Of a stretch of 42,571 bases of DNA, positions 24,201 to 32,363 are shown one piece after another. Every line of letters begins with the position of its first letter. Within the stretch, counting starts at the first letter, position 1. Both the position numbers and the translations under genes were made by a program. A model generated the notes under the pieces. That model saw nothing but the letters and a program-made list of their open reading frames with translations, was not told the origin of the DNA and searched no databases. The DNA comes from Bacteroidota bacterium (GTDB lineage: Bacteria > Bacteroidota > Bacteroidia > Flavobacteriales > Weeksellaceae), in assembly GCA_023394415.1 (NCBI GenBank), contig JAEXAR010000022.1:1-42571 (forward strand), given 5' to 3'.

Positions 24201-24218
24201 ACAGTCAATACGGACTGT
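24201..24218 (+). promoter_or_regulatory. Hairpin in the pnp 5' leader
   Basis: ACAGTC (24201-24206) pairs with GACTGT (24213-24218) around a 6-nt loop, ending 18 nt before the ATG. It is a possible site for autoregulation, as known for pnp in enterobacteria by a different mechanism. Confidence 0.4.
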
Positions 24219-24236
24219 AAAAGACAGATTAATTTT

Positions 24237-26429
24237 ATGAATGCTCCAGAAGCAATTATTGAAAAATTTCAGTTAAAAGATGGGAGAGAAATCTCCATAG
24301 AGACCGGAAGATTAGCAAAACAGGCTAATGGTTCCGTAGTTGTAAAATGTGGCGGAACAATGCTTTTAGCAACCGTTGTTGCCAACAAAGACGCAAATCC
24401 GGGAGTGGATTTTCTTCCATTAACGGTAGATTACAGAGAAAAATTCTATGCAGGGGGTAAAATTCCTGGGAACTTCTTCAGAAGAGAAACAAAACCTTCT
24501 GATGATGAGGTTCTTACAATGAGATTGGTGGACAGAGTTCTTCGTCCGCTTTTCCCTGAAGATTTCCACGCAGAAGTACAGGTGATGATTTCACTCATTT
24601 CTTATGATAAAGAAGTAATGCCGGAAGCATTAGCCGGACTTGCTGCATCTGCTGCAATTGCCATTACCGATATCCCTTTCAACGGACCAATGTCTGAAGT
24701 AAGAGTAGTAAGAATTGATGGACAACTTTCTGTAAACCCAAGCATCGAAAATCTGAAAAAAGCAGATTTAGACATTATGGTTGGTGCAACCAAAGATTCT
24801 ATCGTAATGGTAGAAGGTGAGATGAAAGAAATTTCTGAAGCAGAAATGTTGGAAGCCATCAAATACGCTCACGAAGAAATAAAAGTGCAGATTGAAGCAC
24901 AGGAAAGATTGGCAGCAAGAGTTCCTTCTTCACAAACCAAAAGAGAATATTCTCACGAAACGCACGACGAAGCCATCCGCGAAAAAGTTTGGAAAGAAAC
25001 TTATGATAAAGTATATGCCGCTGCGAAAGTTCCTACAGGAAAAGAAGACAGACACGAAAAATTCAAGGCAATTTTAGATGAATTTTTGGCACAATATGTT
25101 GATGATGTGGAAGAATTGGAGAGAGTTACTCCTTTCGCAAAAGTATATTACCACGATGTTGAGAAAGAAGCGATGCGTCAAATGATCCTAAATGAAGGTA
25201 TTCGTTTAGACGGAAGAGATTCTAAAACAATTAGACCAATTTGGAGCGAGATTGATTATCTTCCGGGTGCACACGGTTCAGCCATTTTCACCAGAGGTGA
25301 AACGCAATCTTTAACAGCAGTAACTTTAGGTTCGGTGAAGGATGCCAATATGGTTGATTCTGTAGCGATTAATTACGACGAAAAATTCTTTTTACACTAT
25401 AATTTTCCACCATTTTCAACCGGTGAAGCAAGACCTTTAAGAGGAACTTCCCGTAGAGAAGTTGGTCACGGAAACTTGGCGCAAAGAGCTTTAGCAGGAA
25501 TGATTCCTCACGAAAATCCTTATACTATTCGTGTGGTTTCTGATATTTTAGAATCGAATGGTTCGTCTTCTATGGCAACGGTTTGTGCCGGAACCTTAGC
25601 ATTAATGGATGCAGGTGTACAAATTACAAAACCGGTTTCCGGGATTGCAATGGGATTGATTACCGATCCAAAAACAGGAAAATTCACCGTTCTTTCTGAT
25701 ATTTTAGGAGATGAAGATCACCTTGGAGATATGGACTTTAAAGTAACAGGTTCTGCAGACGGAATTACGGCTTGCCAAATGGATATCAAAATTCAGGGCT
25801 TGACGATGGATATTATGGAAACCGCTCTGAATCAAGCTAGAGAAGGTAGATTGCATATTTTGGGTGAAATTCTTAAAACCATAGACAAGCCAAGAGCTGA
25901 TGTAAAACCTCACGCTCCGAAAATGGAAGTTTTAGAAATTCCGAAAGATTTCATCGGTGCAGTGATTGGACCTGGCGGAAAAATCATTCAGCAAATGCAG
26001 AAAGATTTCGATACGGTAATTGCGATTGAAGAAATCGGAGAAATTGGAAGAATCGAAATTTCTGGTGTAAGCAGAGAAAATATCAACGCAACCATTGCAA
26101 AAATCAACGAAATTACTTTCGTTCCGGTTGTAGGAAATGTTTACAAAGGAAAAGTAGTAAAAGTAATGGATTTTGGTGCTTTCGTAGCGATTGCTAAAGG
26201 AACAGAAGGTTTACTTCACATTTCAGAAATCGATTGGAAGCGTACCGAAAAAGTACCTTATGCAGAAGGTGATGAAGTAGAAGTAAAATTCTTAGGTTAC
26301 GACGACCGCAAGAAAATGCGACTTTCAAGAAAAGTATTGTTGCCGAGACCTCCAAAACCGGAACATAAACCGAGACCTGAAGGTGAAGCTCCAAAACCAG
26401 AAGGAGAACAACCAACAGAACAAGCATAA
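24237..26429 (+). CDS. pnp: Polyribonucleotide nucleotidyltransferase (PNPase)
   Basis: The protein has 730 residues from the ATG at 24237 (MNAPEAIIEKFQLKDGREISIETG). Earlier in-frame codons lie in the leader, downstream of the promoter. PNPase is a trimeric 3'-5' phosphorolytic exoribonuclease acting in mRNA decay. Domains in order: RNase PH 1 (about 10-145, with GGKIPGNFFRRETKPSDDE), an alpha-helical linker, RNase PH 2 (about 320-540, with NFPPFSTGEARPLRGTSRREVGHG), KH (VIGPGGKIIQQM) and S1 (GNVYKGKVVKVMDFGAFVAI). The tail is Pro/Glu/Lys-rich. A terminator follows at once. Confidence 0.97.
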   Translation: MNAPEAIIEKFQLKDGREISIETGRLAKQANGSVVVKCGGTMLLATVVANKDANPGVDFLPLTVDYREKFYAGGKIPGNFFRRETKPSDDEVLTMRLVDRVLRPLFPEDFHAEVQVMISLISYDKEVMPEALAGLAASAAIAITDIPFNGPMSEVRVVRIDGQLSVNPSIENLKKADLDIMVGATKDSIVMVEGEMKEISEAEMLEAIKYAHEEIKVQIEAQERLAARVPSSQTKREYSHETHDEAIREKVWKETYDKVYAAAKVPTGKEDRHEKFKAILDEFLAQYVDDVEELERVTPFAKVYYHDVEKEAMRQMILNEGIRLDGRDSKTIRPIWSEIDYLPGAHGSAIFTRGETQSLTAVTLGSVKDANMVDSVAINYDEKFFLHYNFPPFSTGEARPLRGTSRREVGHGNLAQRALAGMIPHENPYTIRVVSDILESNGSSSMATVCAGTLALMDAGVQITKPVSGIAMGLITDPKTGKFTVLSDILGDEDHLGDMDFKVTGSADGITACQMDIKIQGLTMDIMETALNQAREGRLHILGEILKTIDKPRADVKPHAPKMEVLEIPKDFIGAVIGPGGKIIQQMQKDFDTVIAIEEIGEIGRIEISGVSRENINATIAKINEITFVPVVGNVYKGKVVKVMDFGAFVAIAKGTEGLLHISEIDWKRTEKVPYAEGDEVEVKFLGYDDRKKMRLSRKVLLPRPPKPEHKPRPEGEAPKPEGEQPTEQA

Positions 26430-26436
26430 AAAAGAG

Positions 26437-26466
26437 ACTCCACTCAATTTGAGTGGAGTTTTTTTA
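26437..26466. terminator. Terminator of pnp (also facing the membrane-protein gene)
   Basis: ACTCCACTC (26437-26445) pairs with GAGTGGAGT (26451-26459), followed by a T-run. On the minus strand it is preceded by the apparent original stop codon at 26464-26466. Confidence 0.9.
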
Positions 26467-26556
26467 TCTCAAAGGCTCTATAATAAATTTAAAAACATCA
26501 TATTTCGAATGCTTCCAATGATAAGAACCTTTCAAAAGCCAAGAAATTCCAAATGG
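26464..26556 (-). other. Apparent read-through C-terminus of the membrane protein gene
   Basis: Directly after the TAG at 26557-26559 the minus-strand frame stays open for 30 codons: PFGISWLLKGSYHWKHSKYD followed by VFKFIIEPLR, then TAA at 26464-26466, immediately before the terminator stem. The PFGISWLLKG part resembles the FGISWLxKG ending I associate with this membrane-protein type, so the TAG probably replaces a TGG (Trp). Confidence 0.5.
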
Positions 26557-27180
26557 CTACAGCGTGAACATTTCAAACCAAAAAATAGAATTTTTGAATT
26601 TCAATGCCGGAATAAAACTTTGTAATAAAATATACAACATTGAAATAAACATGATGATTCCACACGTGATATAGACTTTGTTTCTGCGTTTTTTCTTTCC
26701 ATTCATCACTGTACCTTTATCAGGTTTTGTGAATATGAAAAAGCAAATAATGGAGAAACATAAAAAAAGTAAACTCGCGGAAATATAATGGATGGTTTCT
26801 ATCTTTGATGAAGATTCTACTATGGAAGGAATGGTAATGTATCTTTTTTCTTCAGGAGAAAAACCTTCATAATTTGTCGGAAAAAATGCGACCAACGCTG
26901 CAAAAATTCCCGCTAAATTTGTGATGGTATTTTCAAATTTGTATTCGCCTTTATACGTGAATAGAAAAGCAAACAACGCACATAAACCCCCTGTGAAAAT
27001 ACTATTGGCGGTGCTGTAATAATAATGACTGATGGAAGGTTGTATCTCCAAAGTAAATAACATTAATGCGAATGGCAGAAAAATACCAATAAGGCCTATA
27101 AATTGACGCAGAAGGAAATAGGAAACTGTTGGATCCACATTTTTTCCTGATTTCTCAATTAAAGTTTCTAAGTTTTCCAT
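26557..27180 (-). CDS. Multi-pass membrane protein of unknown function, probably truncated by a TAG
   Basis: As encoded, the protein has 207 residues with six predicted hydrophobic segments (about 23-45, 60-80, 85-103, 130-150 and 170-190 are clearest). Motifs include YYYSTANSIFTGGLCALFAFLF and NLAGIFAALVAFFPTNYEG. The C-terminus stops at FWFEMFTL with TAG. The following in-frame DNA still codes for a family-like end (see the read-through entry), so this copy may be a recent nonsense pseudogene or a sequencing error. No functional name can be supported. It is convergent with pnp. Confidence 0.7.
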   Translation of the reverse strand: MENLETLIEKSGKNVDPTVSYFLLRQFIGLIGIFLPFALMLFTLEIQPSISHYYYSTANSIFTGGLCALFAFLFTYKGEYKFENTITNLAGIFAALVAFFPTNYEGFSPEEKRYITIPSIVESSSKIETIHYISASLLFLCFSIICFFIFTKPDKGTVMNGKKKRRNKVYITCGIIMFISMLYILLQSFIPALKFKNSIFWFEMFTL

Positions 27181-27317
27181 GGTTTTTATTTCAAAGTTAT
27201 AGAAAAATATTTTTGAAAGTTAGGAGATATAAATTGTGGTTTATCAAAGCAAATACTAATAGTAACAACATATAACTCAATCCCAAAATCTTATAAAACT
27301 TTCGGTACAAGATTTGC

Positions 27318-27325
27318 TAAATTTG
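27318..27325 (+). promoter_or_regulatory. -7 box of the 44-residue protein gene
   Basis: TAAATTTG, 21 nt before the ATG at 27347. Confidence 0.5.
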
Positions 27326-27346
27326 TCCTAACAAAACAAATAAAAT

Positions 27347-27481
27347 ATGAACCCAGTACTTTTAAGAAGAATTTTGATGTGGGCAGCGCCTTTCGTAGTA
27401 GGTTATATTGTAAAAAAATACGAAGAAAAGCAAACCCGCAAACAACAGGAAAAAACGATGGCACAAAGAACTGCGCCATAA
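27347..27481 (+). CDS. 44-residue single-pass membrane mini-protein
   Basis: The frame encodes MNPVLLRRILMWAAPFVVGY followed by IVKKYEEKQTRKQQEKTMAQRTAP. It has a short hydrophobic segment (about 9-22), positive residues on both sides and a highly charged tail. It has a good -7 box upstream and a strong terminator 7 nt downstream, so it is a self-contained unit, which argues for a real gene. I do not know the function; its layout resembles small membrane regulators. Confidence 0.7.
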   Translation: MNPVLLRRILMWAAPFVVGYIVKKYEEKQTRKQQEKTMAQRTAP

Positions 27482-27487
27482 TCATAA

Positions 27488-27516
27488 AACCCACCAAAAA
27501 CGGTGGGTTTTTTATT
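27488..27516 (+). terminator. Terminator of the 44-residue protein gene
   Basis: AACCCACC (27488-27495) pairs with GGTGGGTT (27502-27509), followed by a T-run. Confidence 0.9.
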
Positions 27517-27527
27517 TATTAAATCTT

Positions 27528-27535
27528 TATTTTTG
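27528..27535 (+). promoter_or_regulatory. -7 box of the HopJ-family gene
   Basis: TATTTTTG, 11 nt before the ATG at 27547. Confidence 0.4.
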
Positions 27536-27546
27536 AAAAAAAAATT

Positions 27547-27864
27547 ATGTTCAACACTTCCAATAAAGATTTTTCTTTAAAAGACGTTATTGCTTACATT
27601 GATCAGCATTACGACTTTACACCTTCATCCTTTAAAAATGGTGAGTTATACAATGAAGAAAATCAAAACAACGGTTCAAGTAAGGTTTTCAGTTATGCCA
27701 AACTTCACAACCTCTCCAAAGAAGACACTCTAAAACTCTTTGCTGAATATTATAATGATGTTTTGAAGACTCCTGAAGGTGAAGATCATCAAAACATTAG
27801 AAATTTCATGAAATTTGGTTGGGAAGGTATATTGTTTTCTAATGATCCCTTGTCTCAAAAGTGA
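27547..27864 (+). CDS. HopJ-family protein
   Basis: The protein has 105 residues and is soluble. YDFTPSSFKNGELYNEENQNNGSSKVFSYA (about 23-52), LFAEYYNDVLKTPEGEDHQNIRNFMKFGWEGI match the HopJ family, named after a plant-pathogen type III effector but widespread in free-living bacteria. No type III secretion genes are visible, and the protein is more likely a cytoplasmic housekeeping protein of unknown function. A simple monocistronic unit upstream of fhs. Confidence 0.85.
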   Translation: MFNTSNKDFSLKDVIAYIDQHYDFTPSSFKNGELYNEENQNNGSSKVFSYAKLHNLSKEDTLKLFAEYYNDVLKTPEGEDHQNIRNFMKFGWEGILFSNDPLSQK

Positions 27865-27923
27865 TTTCGTGCAAAGATGACTTTTAGCATTGGTTAAAAT
27901 TTTTTTTTAAATCGGTATCTCAT

Positions 27924-27931
27924 TAAATTTG
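27924..27931 (+). promoter_or_regulatory. -7 box of fhs
   Basis: TAAATTTG, 20 nt before the fhs ATG. Confidence 0.45.
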
Positions 27932-27951
27932 AATAACCAAAAAAAGTAAAC

Positions 27952-29631
27952 ATGAGTTTTCCTACAGATTTAGAGATTGCGCAAAGTGCAGATATCAAAC
28001 ATATTAGAGAAATTGCTGACAAAATAGGGATTGACCGTGATGATTTGGAGTATTACGGAAAATACAAAGCCAAAATTCCTTTAAAATATATTGACGAAGA
28101 AAAGATTAAAAAATCAAAACTCGTTTTGGTTACAGCCATCAATCCAACTCCCGCAGGTGAAGGTAAAACTACCGTTTCTGTAGGACTTTGCGACGGACTG
28201 AATAAGATTGGTGAAAAAGCAATTGCTGTTCTGCGTGAGCCAAGTTTAGGTCCTGTTTTCGGGATAAAAGGTGGTGCTGCTGGTGGCGGTTATGCACAGG
28301 TCATTCCGATGGTGGATATTAATTTGCATTTTACGGGTGATTTTGCCGCTATCGAAAAAGCCAACAACCTACTTTCAGCTTTAATTGATAATAATCTTCA
28401 GAACAAAAAATTCTCATTAAACATCGATCCAAGAACCATTGTTTGGAAAAGAGTAATGGACATGAATGACCGTTCTCTTCGCCATATAGTTGTAGGTTTG
28501 GGAGGTTCCAATAACGGAATTACACGTGAAGAAGGCTTCAATATTACACCGGCTTCCGAAGTAATGGCAATTCTTTGTCTTTCTAAAGATTTTGAAGATC
28601 TAAAAAATCGGTTAGGAAATATTTTTGTAGGCTACACTTTCGATAAAAAACCAGTTTTTGCCAGAGATTTAAAAGCTGAAGGTGCTATGGCAATTCTCCT
28701 GAAAGATGCTATAAAACCTAATTTGGTACAAACTTTAGAAGGCAACCCTGCAATTTTGCATGGAGGACCTTTTGCCAATATCGCACAGGGAACAAATACG
28801 ATTATTGCTACAAAAACCGGACTTTCTTTAGCAGATTATGTTGTAACTGAAGCAGGTTTCGGAGCAGATTTGGGTGCTGAAAAATTTCTGCATATTAAAT
28901 GTCTTTACGGAAAAATGAAGCCCGATGCATATGTAATTGTGGCAACGATACGTGCTTTGCGTTATCACGGTGGTGCTACGAAGAAAGGGGAGTATGACAA
29001 ACCAAACCTTCAATTTGTGAAAAACGGTATAGATAACCTTAAAAAACATTTAGAAAACGGTTTGAAATTTGGCCTGAAACCTATTGTTGCGATTAATCAT
29101 TTTGCAACGGATGCCGATGATGAAATTGAATTTGTAAAAAATGAATGTGAAAAGCTTGGTGTGAAAGCAATCCTTGCCGATGAATTCGTTCACGGAGGTG
29201 AAGGAATGAAGGAACTTGCAAAAGAAGTGGTGTATTGTACTGCCAATTGTGGTAACGATTTTCAACCTTTATATAATGCAGAAGATAAGATTGAACATAA
29301 AATTGAAACCATTGCCAAAGAGATTTATGGTGCAGATGGTGTTAATTTCTCTCAAAAATCTAAAGCTCAACTAAAAACAATTTATGAGTTAGGTTTTGAT
29401 AAACTGCCGATTTGTATGGCTAAAACCCAGAAATCCTTAACTGATGATGAAACCAAAATCGGAAGACCAACCAATTTTAAAGTAACCGTTCGGGAATTTG
29501 AGTTTGCAGCAGGAGCAGGATTCGTTATTCCAATTCTTGGTGATATGATGCGAATGCCGGGATTACCTAATATACCAGCAGCAGAAGGTATGGATATTGA
29601 TAGAAATGGCATTATCACCGGTTTAAGTTAA
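27952..29631 (+). CDS. fhs: Formate-tetrahydrofolate ligase
   Basis: The protein has 559 residues, the standard length. It joins formate to tetrahydrofolate with ATP, giving 10-formyl-THF for purine and one-carbon metabolism. The P-loop TPAGEGKTTVSVGL is at about residues 65-78, followed by VLREPSLGPVFGIKGGAAGGGYAQVIPM and NLHFTGDFAAI. The ending FEFAAGAGFVIPILGDMMRMPGLPNIPAAEGMDID is typical of FTHFS. It is cytoplasmic and monocistronic, with a terminator after. sdaA, which supplies no one-carbon unit directly, lies further downstream. Confidence 0.97.
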   Translation: MSFPTDLEIAQSADIKHIREIADKIGIDRDDLEYYGKYKAKIPLKYIDEEKIKKSKLVLVTAINPTPAGEGKTTVSVGLCDGLNKIGEKAIAVLREPSLGPVFGIKGGAAGGGYAQVIPMVDINLHFTGDFAAIEKANNLLSALIDNNLQNKKFSLNIDPRTIVWKRVMDMNDRSLRHIVVGLGGSNNGITREEGFNITPASEVMAILCLSKDFEDLKNRLGNIFVGYTFDKKPVFARDLKAEGAMAILLKDAIKPNLVQTLEGNPAILHGGPFANIAQGTNTIIATKTGLSLADYVVTEAGFGADLGAEKFLHIKCLYGKMKPDAYVIVATIRALRYHGGATKKGEYDKPNLQFVKNGIDNLKKHLENGLKFGLKPIVAINHFATDADDEIEFVKNECEKLGVKAILADEFVHGGEGMKELAKEVVYCTANCGNDFQPLYNAEDKIEHKIETIAKEIYGADGVNFSQKSKAQLKTIYELGFDKLPICMAKTQKSLTDDETKIGRPTNFKVTVREFEFAAGAGFVIPILGDMMRMPGLPNIPAAEGMDIDRNGIITGLS

Positions 29632-29655
29632 AAATTTACGTGATAAATAACTTTC

Positions 29656-29683
29656 AACTCCACAAATTTGTGGAGTTTTTTTA
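29656..29683 (+). terminator. Terminator of fhs
   Basis: AACTCCACAAA (29656-29666) and TTTGTGGAGTT (29667-29677) form a perfect palindrome, followed by a T-run. Confidence 0.9.
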
Positions 29684-29854
29684 TTTTATTCCTTTTAAAA
29701 AGCAAAAAATTGTTGTAGAATTTCTCTAAAATATTTCAGAATTTAAACTCTTGTTTAATTTGTAATTTATTGGAAATCAATATTTTATTAAGATTAAAGT
29801 GATTTTGAAAATTCATAATTCCAATTTTGGCACAATGTTTTCAAGGATATGAGA

Positions 29855-29892
29855 AGTAAAATTTAAAATTTAAAAGAGTAAAATTTAAAATT
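29855..29892 (+). repeat. Direct repeat upstream of the outer-membrane protein gene
   Basis: AGTAAAATTTAAAATT occurs at 29855-29870 and again at 29877-29892 (22-nt period), the second copy running into the ATG at 29893. It lies in the leader region. Confidence 0.5.
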
Positions 29893-30456
29893 ATGAAAAC
29901 AATTAAAAAATCAATCTTAGTATTAGGATTAGCAACAGCAGGTTTAGTAAGTGCACAGAGTGCAGATATGACAAATATGATTAAAATTGGTGCTAACGCA
30001 GGTGTTGCATTGCCAGCAGAAAACGCTTCTGCAGCTGCAGGTGTTGATTTAGCTTATCAGAACCTTGCAACTCCGGGATTCGGTATTGGTTTAGCAACAG
30101 GTTATACGCATTATTTTGGTAAAGATAACAATGGAGTTACTAATAATGACTTTGGTGTAGTTCCTGTAGCTGCTTTAATTAGAGTTTATCCAAAACAAAC
30201 TGGTTTTTATTTAGGAACTGATTTAGGTTACGGATTCATTACAGGTGATAAGCAAGTAGCTTCTAACTCTACAGTAGCAAGACCAGATGGAGGTTTATAC
30301 ATTAAGCCGGAAATTGGTTACCACAACAAAGATTGGAACTTTGCACTACAATACCAAAAAGTATTTACTGGTGATAAAGGACAAATCGGTAATCAAAAAT
30401 ACAGTGCTGGTGCTTTAGGAGCAGGTATTTCTTACAACATTCCTTTAGGAAAATAA
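29893..30456 (+). CDS. Outer-membrane beta-barrel-like protein
   Basis: The protein has 187 residues. A signal peptide (MKTIKKSILVLGLATAGLVSA, cut after AQS) precedes alternating hydrophobic/polar strands: MIKIGANAGVALPAE, FGIGLATGYTHYFG, GVVPVAALIRVYPKQTGFYLGTDLGYGFI, GGLYIKPEIGYHNKDWNFALQYQKVF, YSAGALGAGISYNIPLGK. This is the pattern of the small eight-stranded OmpW/OmpA-like barrel proteins of Bacteroidetes; the family name is not certain. The gene has low-complexity AT DNA upstream and its own terminator. It probably sits in the outer membrane. Confidence 0.8.
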   Translation: MKTIKKSILVLGLATAGLVSAQSADMTNMIKIGANAGVALPAENASAAAGVDLAYQNLATPGFGIGLATGYTHYFGKDNNGVTNNDFGVVPVAALIRVYPKQTGFYLGTDLGYGFITGDKQVASNSTVARPDGGLYIKPEIGYHNKDWNFALQYQKVFTGDKGQIGNQKYSAGALGAGISYNIPLGK

Positions 30457-30477
30457 TCATCACACAGATATCAAATG

Positions 30478-30509
30478 AACTTCCCAAAATATTGGGAAGT
30501 TTTTTTTTG
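30478..30509 (+). terminator. Terminator of the outer-membrane protein gene
   Basis: AACTTCCCAA (30478-30487) pairs with TTGGGAAGTT (30492-30501), followed by a run of T. Confidence 0.9.
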
Positions 30510-30556
30510 CAACCTAAAACATTTATTTTTTATCTTTACGAGTAAACACTTATTAT

Positions 30557-31615
30557 ATGTGCGCCAAAACGAAATTCCCTTTATATCTACCAGGCAGAGA
30601 ATGCCCTACTAATAAAAAGACTTCTGTAATTGCAGCAGATTTACGCAGGAAAAAAAGCAAACTTGCATTATACAACTGCACTGATGGAGATATAGAGCAA
30701 ACCATTGAAAAAGAATACAACACCGAAGATTACAGCTCCTTTTCCGAAATGGCAAAAGAATTTATTGCTGAACATAATATTTCTGGAACCGATCATATTT
30801 CTATCGCAGTTCCCGGACCTGTAATTGGAGGCAAATGTGAAACCGACAACCTACCGTGGATTATTGAGGCAGAAAAAGTGCGTAAGAATCTCGATTTCAA
30901 AAAAGCCTATTTAATTAATGATCTTGAAGCTACCGCTTACAGCTTGGCAGATGTGTATGATAATAAATTTGAAATTATTCATTCATCAAAAAATAAATCA
31001 AGAGGAAATGTTGCCATTTTGGCTCCAGGTAATGGTCTAGGTGAAGCCGGATTGTTTTATGATGGTGAAAATTTGCGTCCTTTTGCAACCGAAGGAGGAC
31101 ACAGCGAGTTTTCTCCACGTACCGATTTTGAGATACAGTTTTATCAGTTTCTGAATAAAATTTATGGCATTGTAACTTGGGAAAGCGTTTTAAATAAGGA
31201 AGGCTTTTACAATATTTATAGGTTTTTGCGTGATGTAGGAAGGCATAATGAAGATAAAGAACTTACTGAAAAAATGCAGACAGAAGATTTCTTGGATGTG
31301 GTTGCGAGTTTTGGTAAAGAAAAATCCTCAAGACTTATCAATCTTACTGTTGATATGTTTCTAGAATTCTTGGCACGAGAAGCTAATAATTTAGTGTTAA
31401 AACTTAAAGCAACTGGTGGTCTTATTATCACTGGTGAAATTACGGATAAGATTTATAGTCTTATAGATAATGAGAAATTTTATAAAGACTTCAAAATTTC
31501 TGATAGGATGGAGCATTTGCTGAAAGACATTCCTATTTATATCTTAAGGAACGAAAAAGAAATCATAGAAGGTGCCGCCTATTACGGAACTTTTATAGAA
31601 TCAGAAAATCAATAA
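30557..31615 (+). CDS. glk: Glucokinase (Glk family) with altered phosphate-binding motif
   Basis: The protein has 352 residues. It aligns with E. coli Glk through most of its length: IAVPGPVIGG, INDLEATAYSL (catalytic D in ND), ILAPGNGLGEAGL, EGGHSEFSPRTDFE, ESVLNKEGFYNIYRFL and GGLIITGEI. However, the ATP phosphate-1 motif DxGGTxxR, which in E. coli Glk is DVGGTNARLAL, reads ADLRRKKSKLAL (27-38) here: the two glycines and the threonine are replaced by RRK. It may therefore bind its phosphate donor differently. A start near MCAKTKFPLYLPG fits. It is cytoplasmic with its own terminator. Confidence 0.82.
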   Translation: MCAKTKFPLYLPGRECPTNKKTSVIAADLRRKKSKLALYNCTDGDIEQTIEKEYNTEDYSSFSEMAKEFIAEHNISGTDHISIAVPGPVIGGKCETDNLPWIIEAEKVRKNLDFKKAYLINDLEATAYSLADVYDNKFEIIHSSKNKSRGNVAILAPGNGLGEAGLFYDGENLRPFATEGGHSEFSPRTDFEIQFYQFLNKIYGIVTWESVLNKEGFYNIYRFLRDVGRHNEDKELTEKMQTEDFLDVVASFGKEKSSRLINLTVDMFLEFLAREANNLVLKLKATGGLIITGEITDKIYSLIDNEKFYKDFKISDRMEHLLKDIPIYILRNEKEIIEGAAYYGTFIESENQ

Positions 31616-31624
31616 AAAATATTA

Positions 31625-31652
31625 AAGCCTTACTTCCTGTAAGGCTTTTTTC
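31625..31652 (+). terminator. Terminator of glk
   Basis: AAGCCTTAC (31625-31633) pairs with GTAAGGCTT (31639-31647), followed by T-run. Confidence 0.9.
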
Positions 31653-31688
31653 TTATCATAGATCAATAAAATTTTAAATTTTACACTA

Positions 31689-31696
31689 TATTTTTG
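31689..31696 (+). promoter_or_regulatory. -7 box of the first YceI gene
   Basis: TATTTTTG, 20 nt before the ATG at 31717. Confidence 0.5.
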
Positions 31697-31716
31697 TATC
31701 AAAATAATTTTTATAA

Positions 31717-32277
31717 ATGAAAAACTTAATCTTAGGAGCGCTTTTAGTAAGTGGACTTGCATTCGGACAAACAAAAAAAGTTGTAGCATCAAATGTAAAT
31801 TGGTGGGGTTATAAAATTGCTAAAACTGAAGCATCACAACACACCGGAACATTAGCAGTAAAATCAGGAAATGTGGTATTGAAAGGTAACAATGTTGTAG
31901 GCGGAACTTTTGTTTTAGATATGAACTCCATCAACGCAACCGATCTTACTGGAGAATATCAAGCAAAACTAAACAATCACCTGAAAAATGGCGACTTCTT
32001 CGAGACTAATAAGTTTCCAACAGCAGTGTACAAGATTACATCTGTAAAGAAGATTGCCGGTAACAAATATCAGGTAAACGGAAATTTAACTGCGAAAAAC
32101 AAGACTAATCCTGTTTCTTTCCCGGCTGTAATTACCGTAAATAAAGGTGTGGTAAGATTGGTTTCTGATAAATTCAGCTTCGATAGACAGAAATTCGATA
32201 TCGCATACAAATCAACAATGCAAGACGTGATAATAAAAGATGATGTAGATATGAAGGTAGACATTACCGCAAAATAG
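31717..32277 (+). CDS. YceI-family periplasmic protein (copy 1)
   Basis: The protein has 186 residues with signal peptide MKNLILGALLVSGLAFGQ. YceI proteins form a lipocalin-like barrel binding an isoprenoid (polyprenyl) ligand; the physiological role is not settled. Conserved blocks are VNWWGYKIAKTEASQHTG, GGTFVLDMNSINATDL, LKNGDFFETNKFPTAVYKITSVKK, NGNLTAKNKTNPVSFPA and DKFSFDRQKFDIAYKS. It has a terminator between it and a paralogue that follows 86 nt later, so the two are separate transcription units. Confidence 0.92.
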   Translation: MKNLILGALLVSGLAFGQTKKVVASNVNWWGYKIAKTEASQHTGTLAVKSGNVVLKGNNVVGGTFVLDMNSINATDLTGEYQAKLNNHLKNGDFFETNKFPTAVYKITSVKKIAGNKYQVNGNLTAKNKTNPVSFPAVITVNKGVVRLVSDKFSFDRQKFDIAYKSTMQDVIIKDDVDMKVDITAK

Positions 32278-32298
32278 TTTTTTTTAAGTGTTAATGGG

Positions 32299-32330
32299 AA
32301 CCTCTGTCTGTTTTTAGGCAGAGGTTTTTT
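32299..32330 (+). terminator. Terminator of YceI copy 1
   Basis: AACCTCTGTC (32299-32308) pairs with GGCAGAGGTT (32317-32326; one G-T pair), followed by T-run. Confidence 0.85.
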
Positions 32331-32339
32331 ATTTTTAGT

Positions 32340-32347
32340 TAAATTTG
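32340..32347 (+). promoter_or_regulatory. -7 box of the second YceI gene
   Basis: TAAATTTG, 16 nt before the ATG at 32364. Confidence 0.45.
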
Positions 32348-32363
32348 AATAAATCTTATTGAA

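Noticed and set aside
27291..27497. Minus-strand open frame of 68 codons
   Set aside because: It is the reverse shadow of the plus-strand 44-residue gene, which has a promoter and terminator of its own.
27547..27864. HopJ-family gene as evidence of type III secretion
   Set aside because: The family is widespread in bacteria without type III secretion and no secretion gene is nearby.
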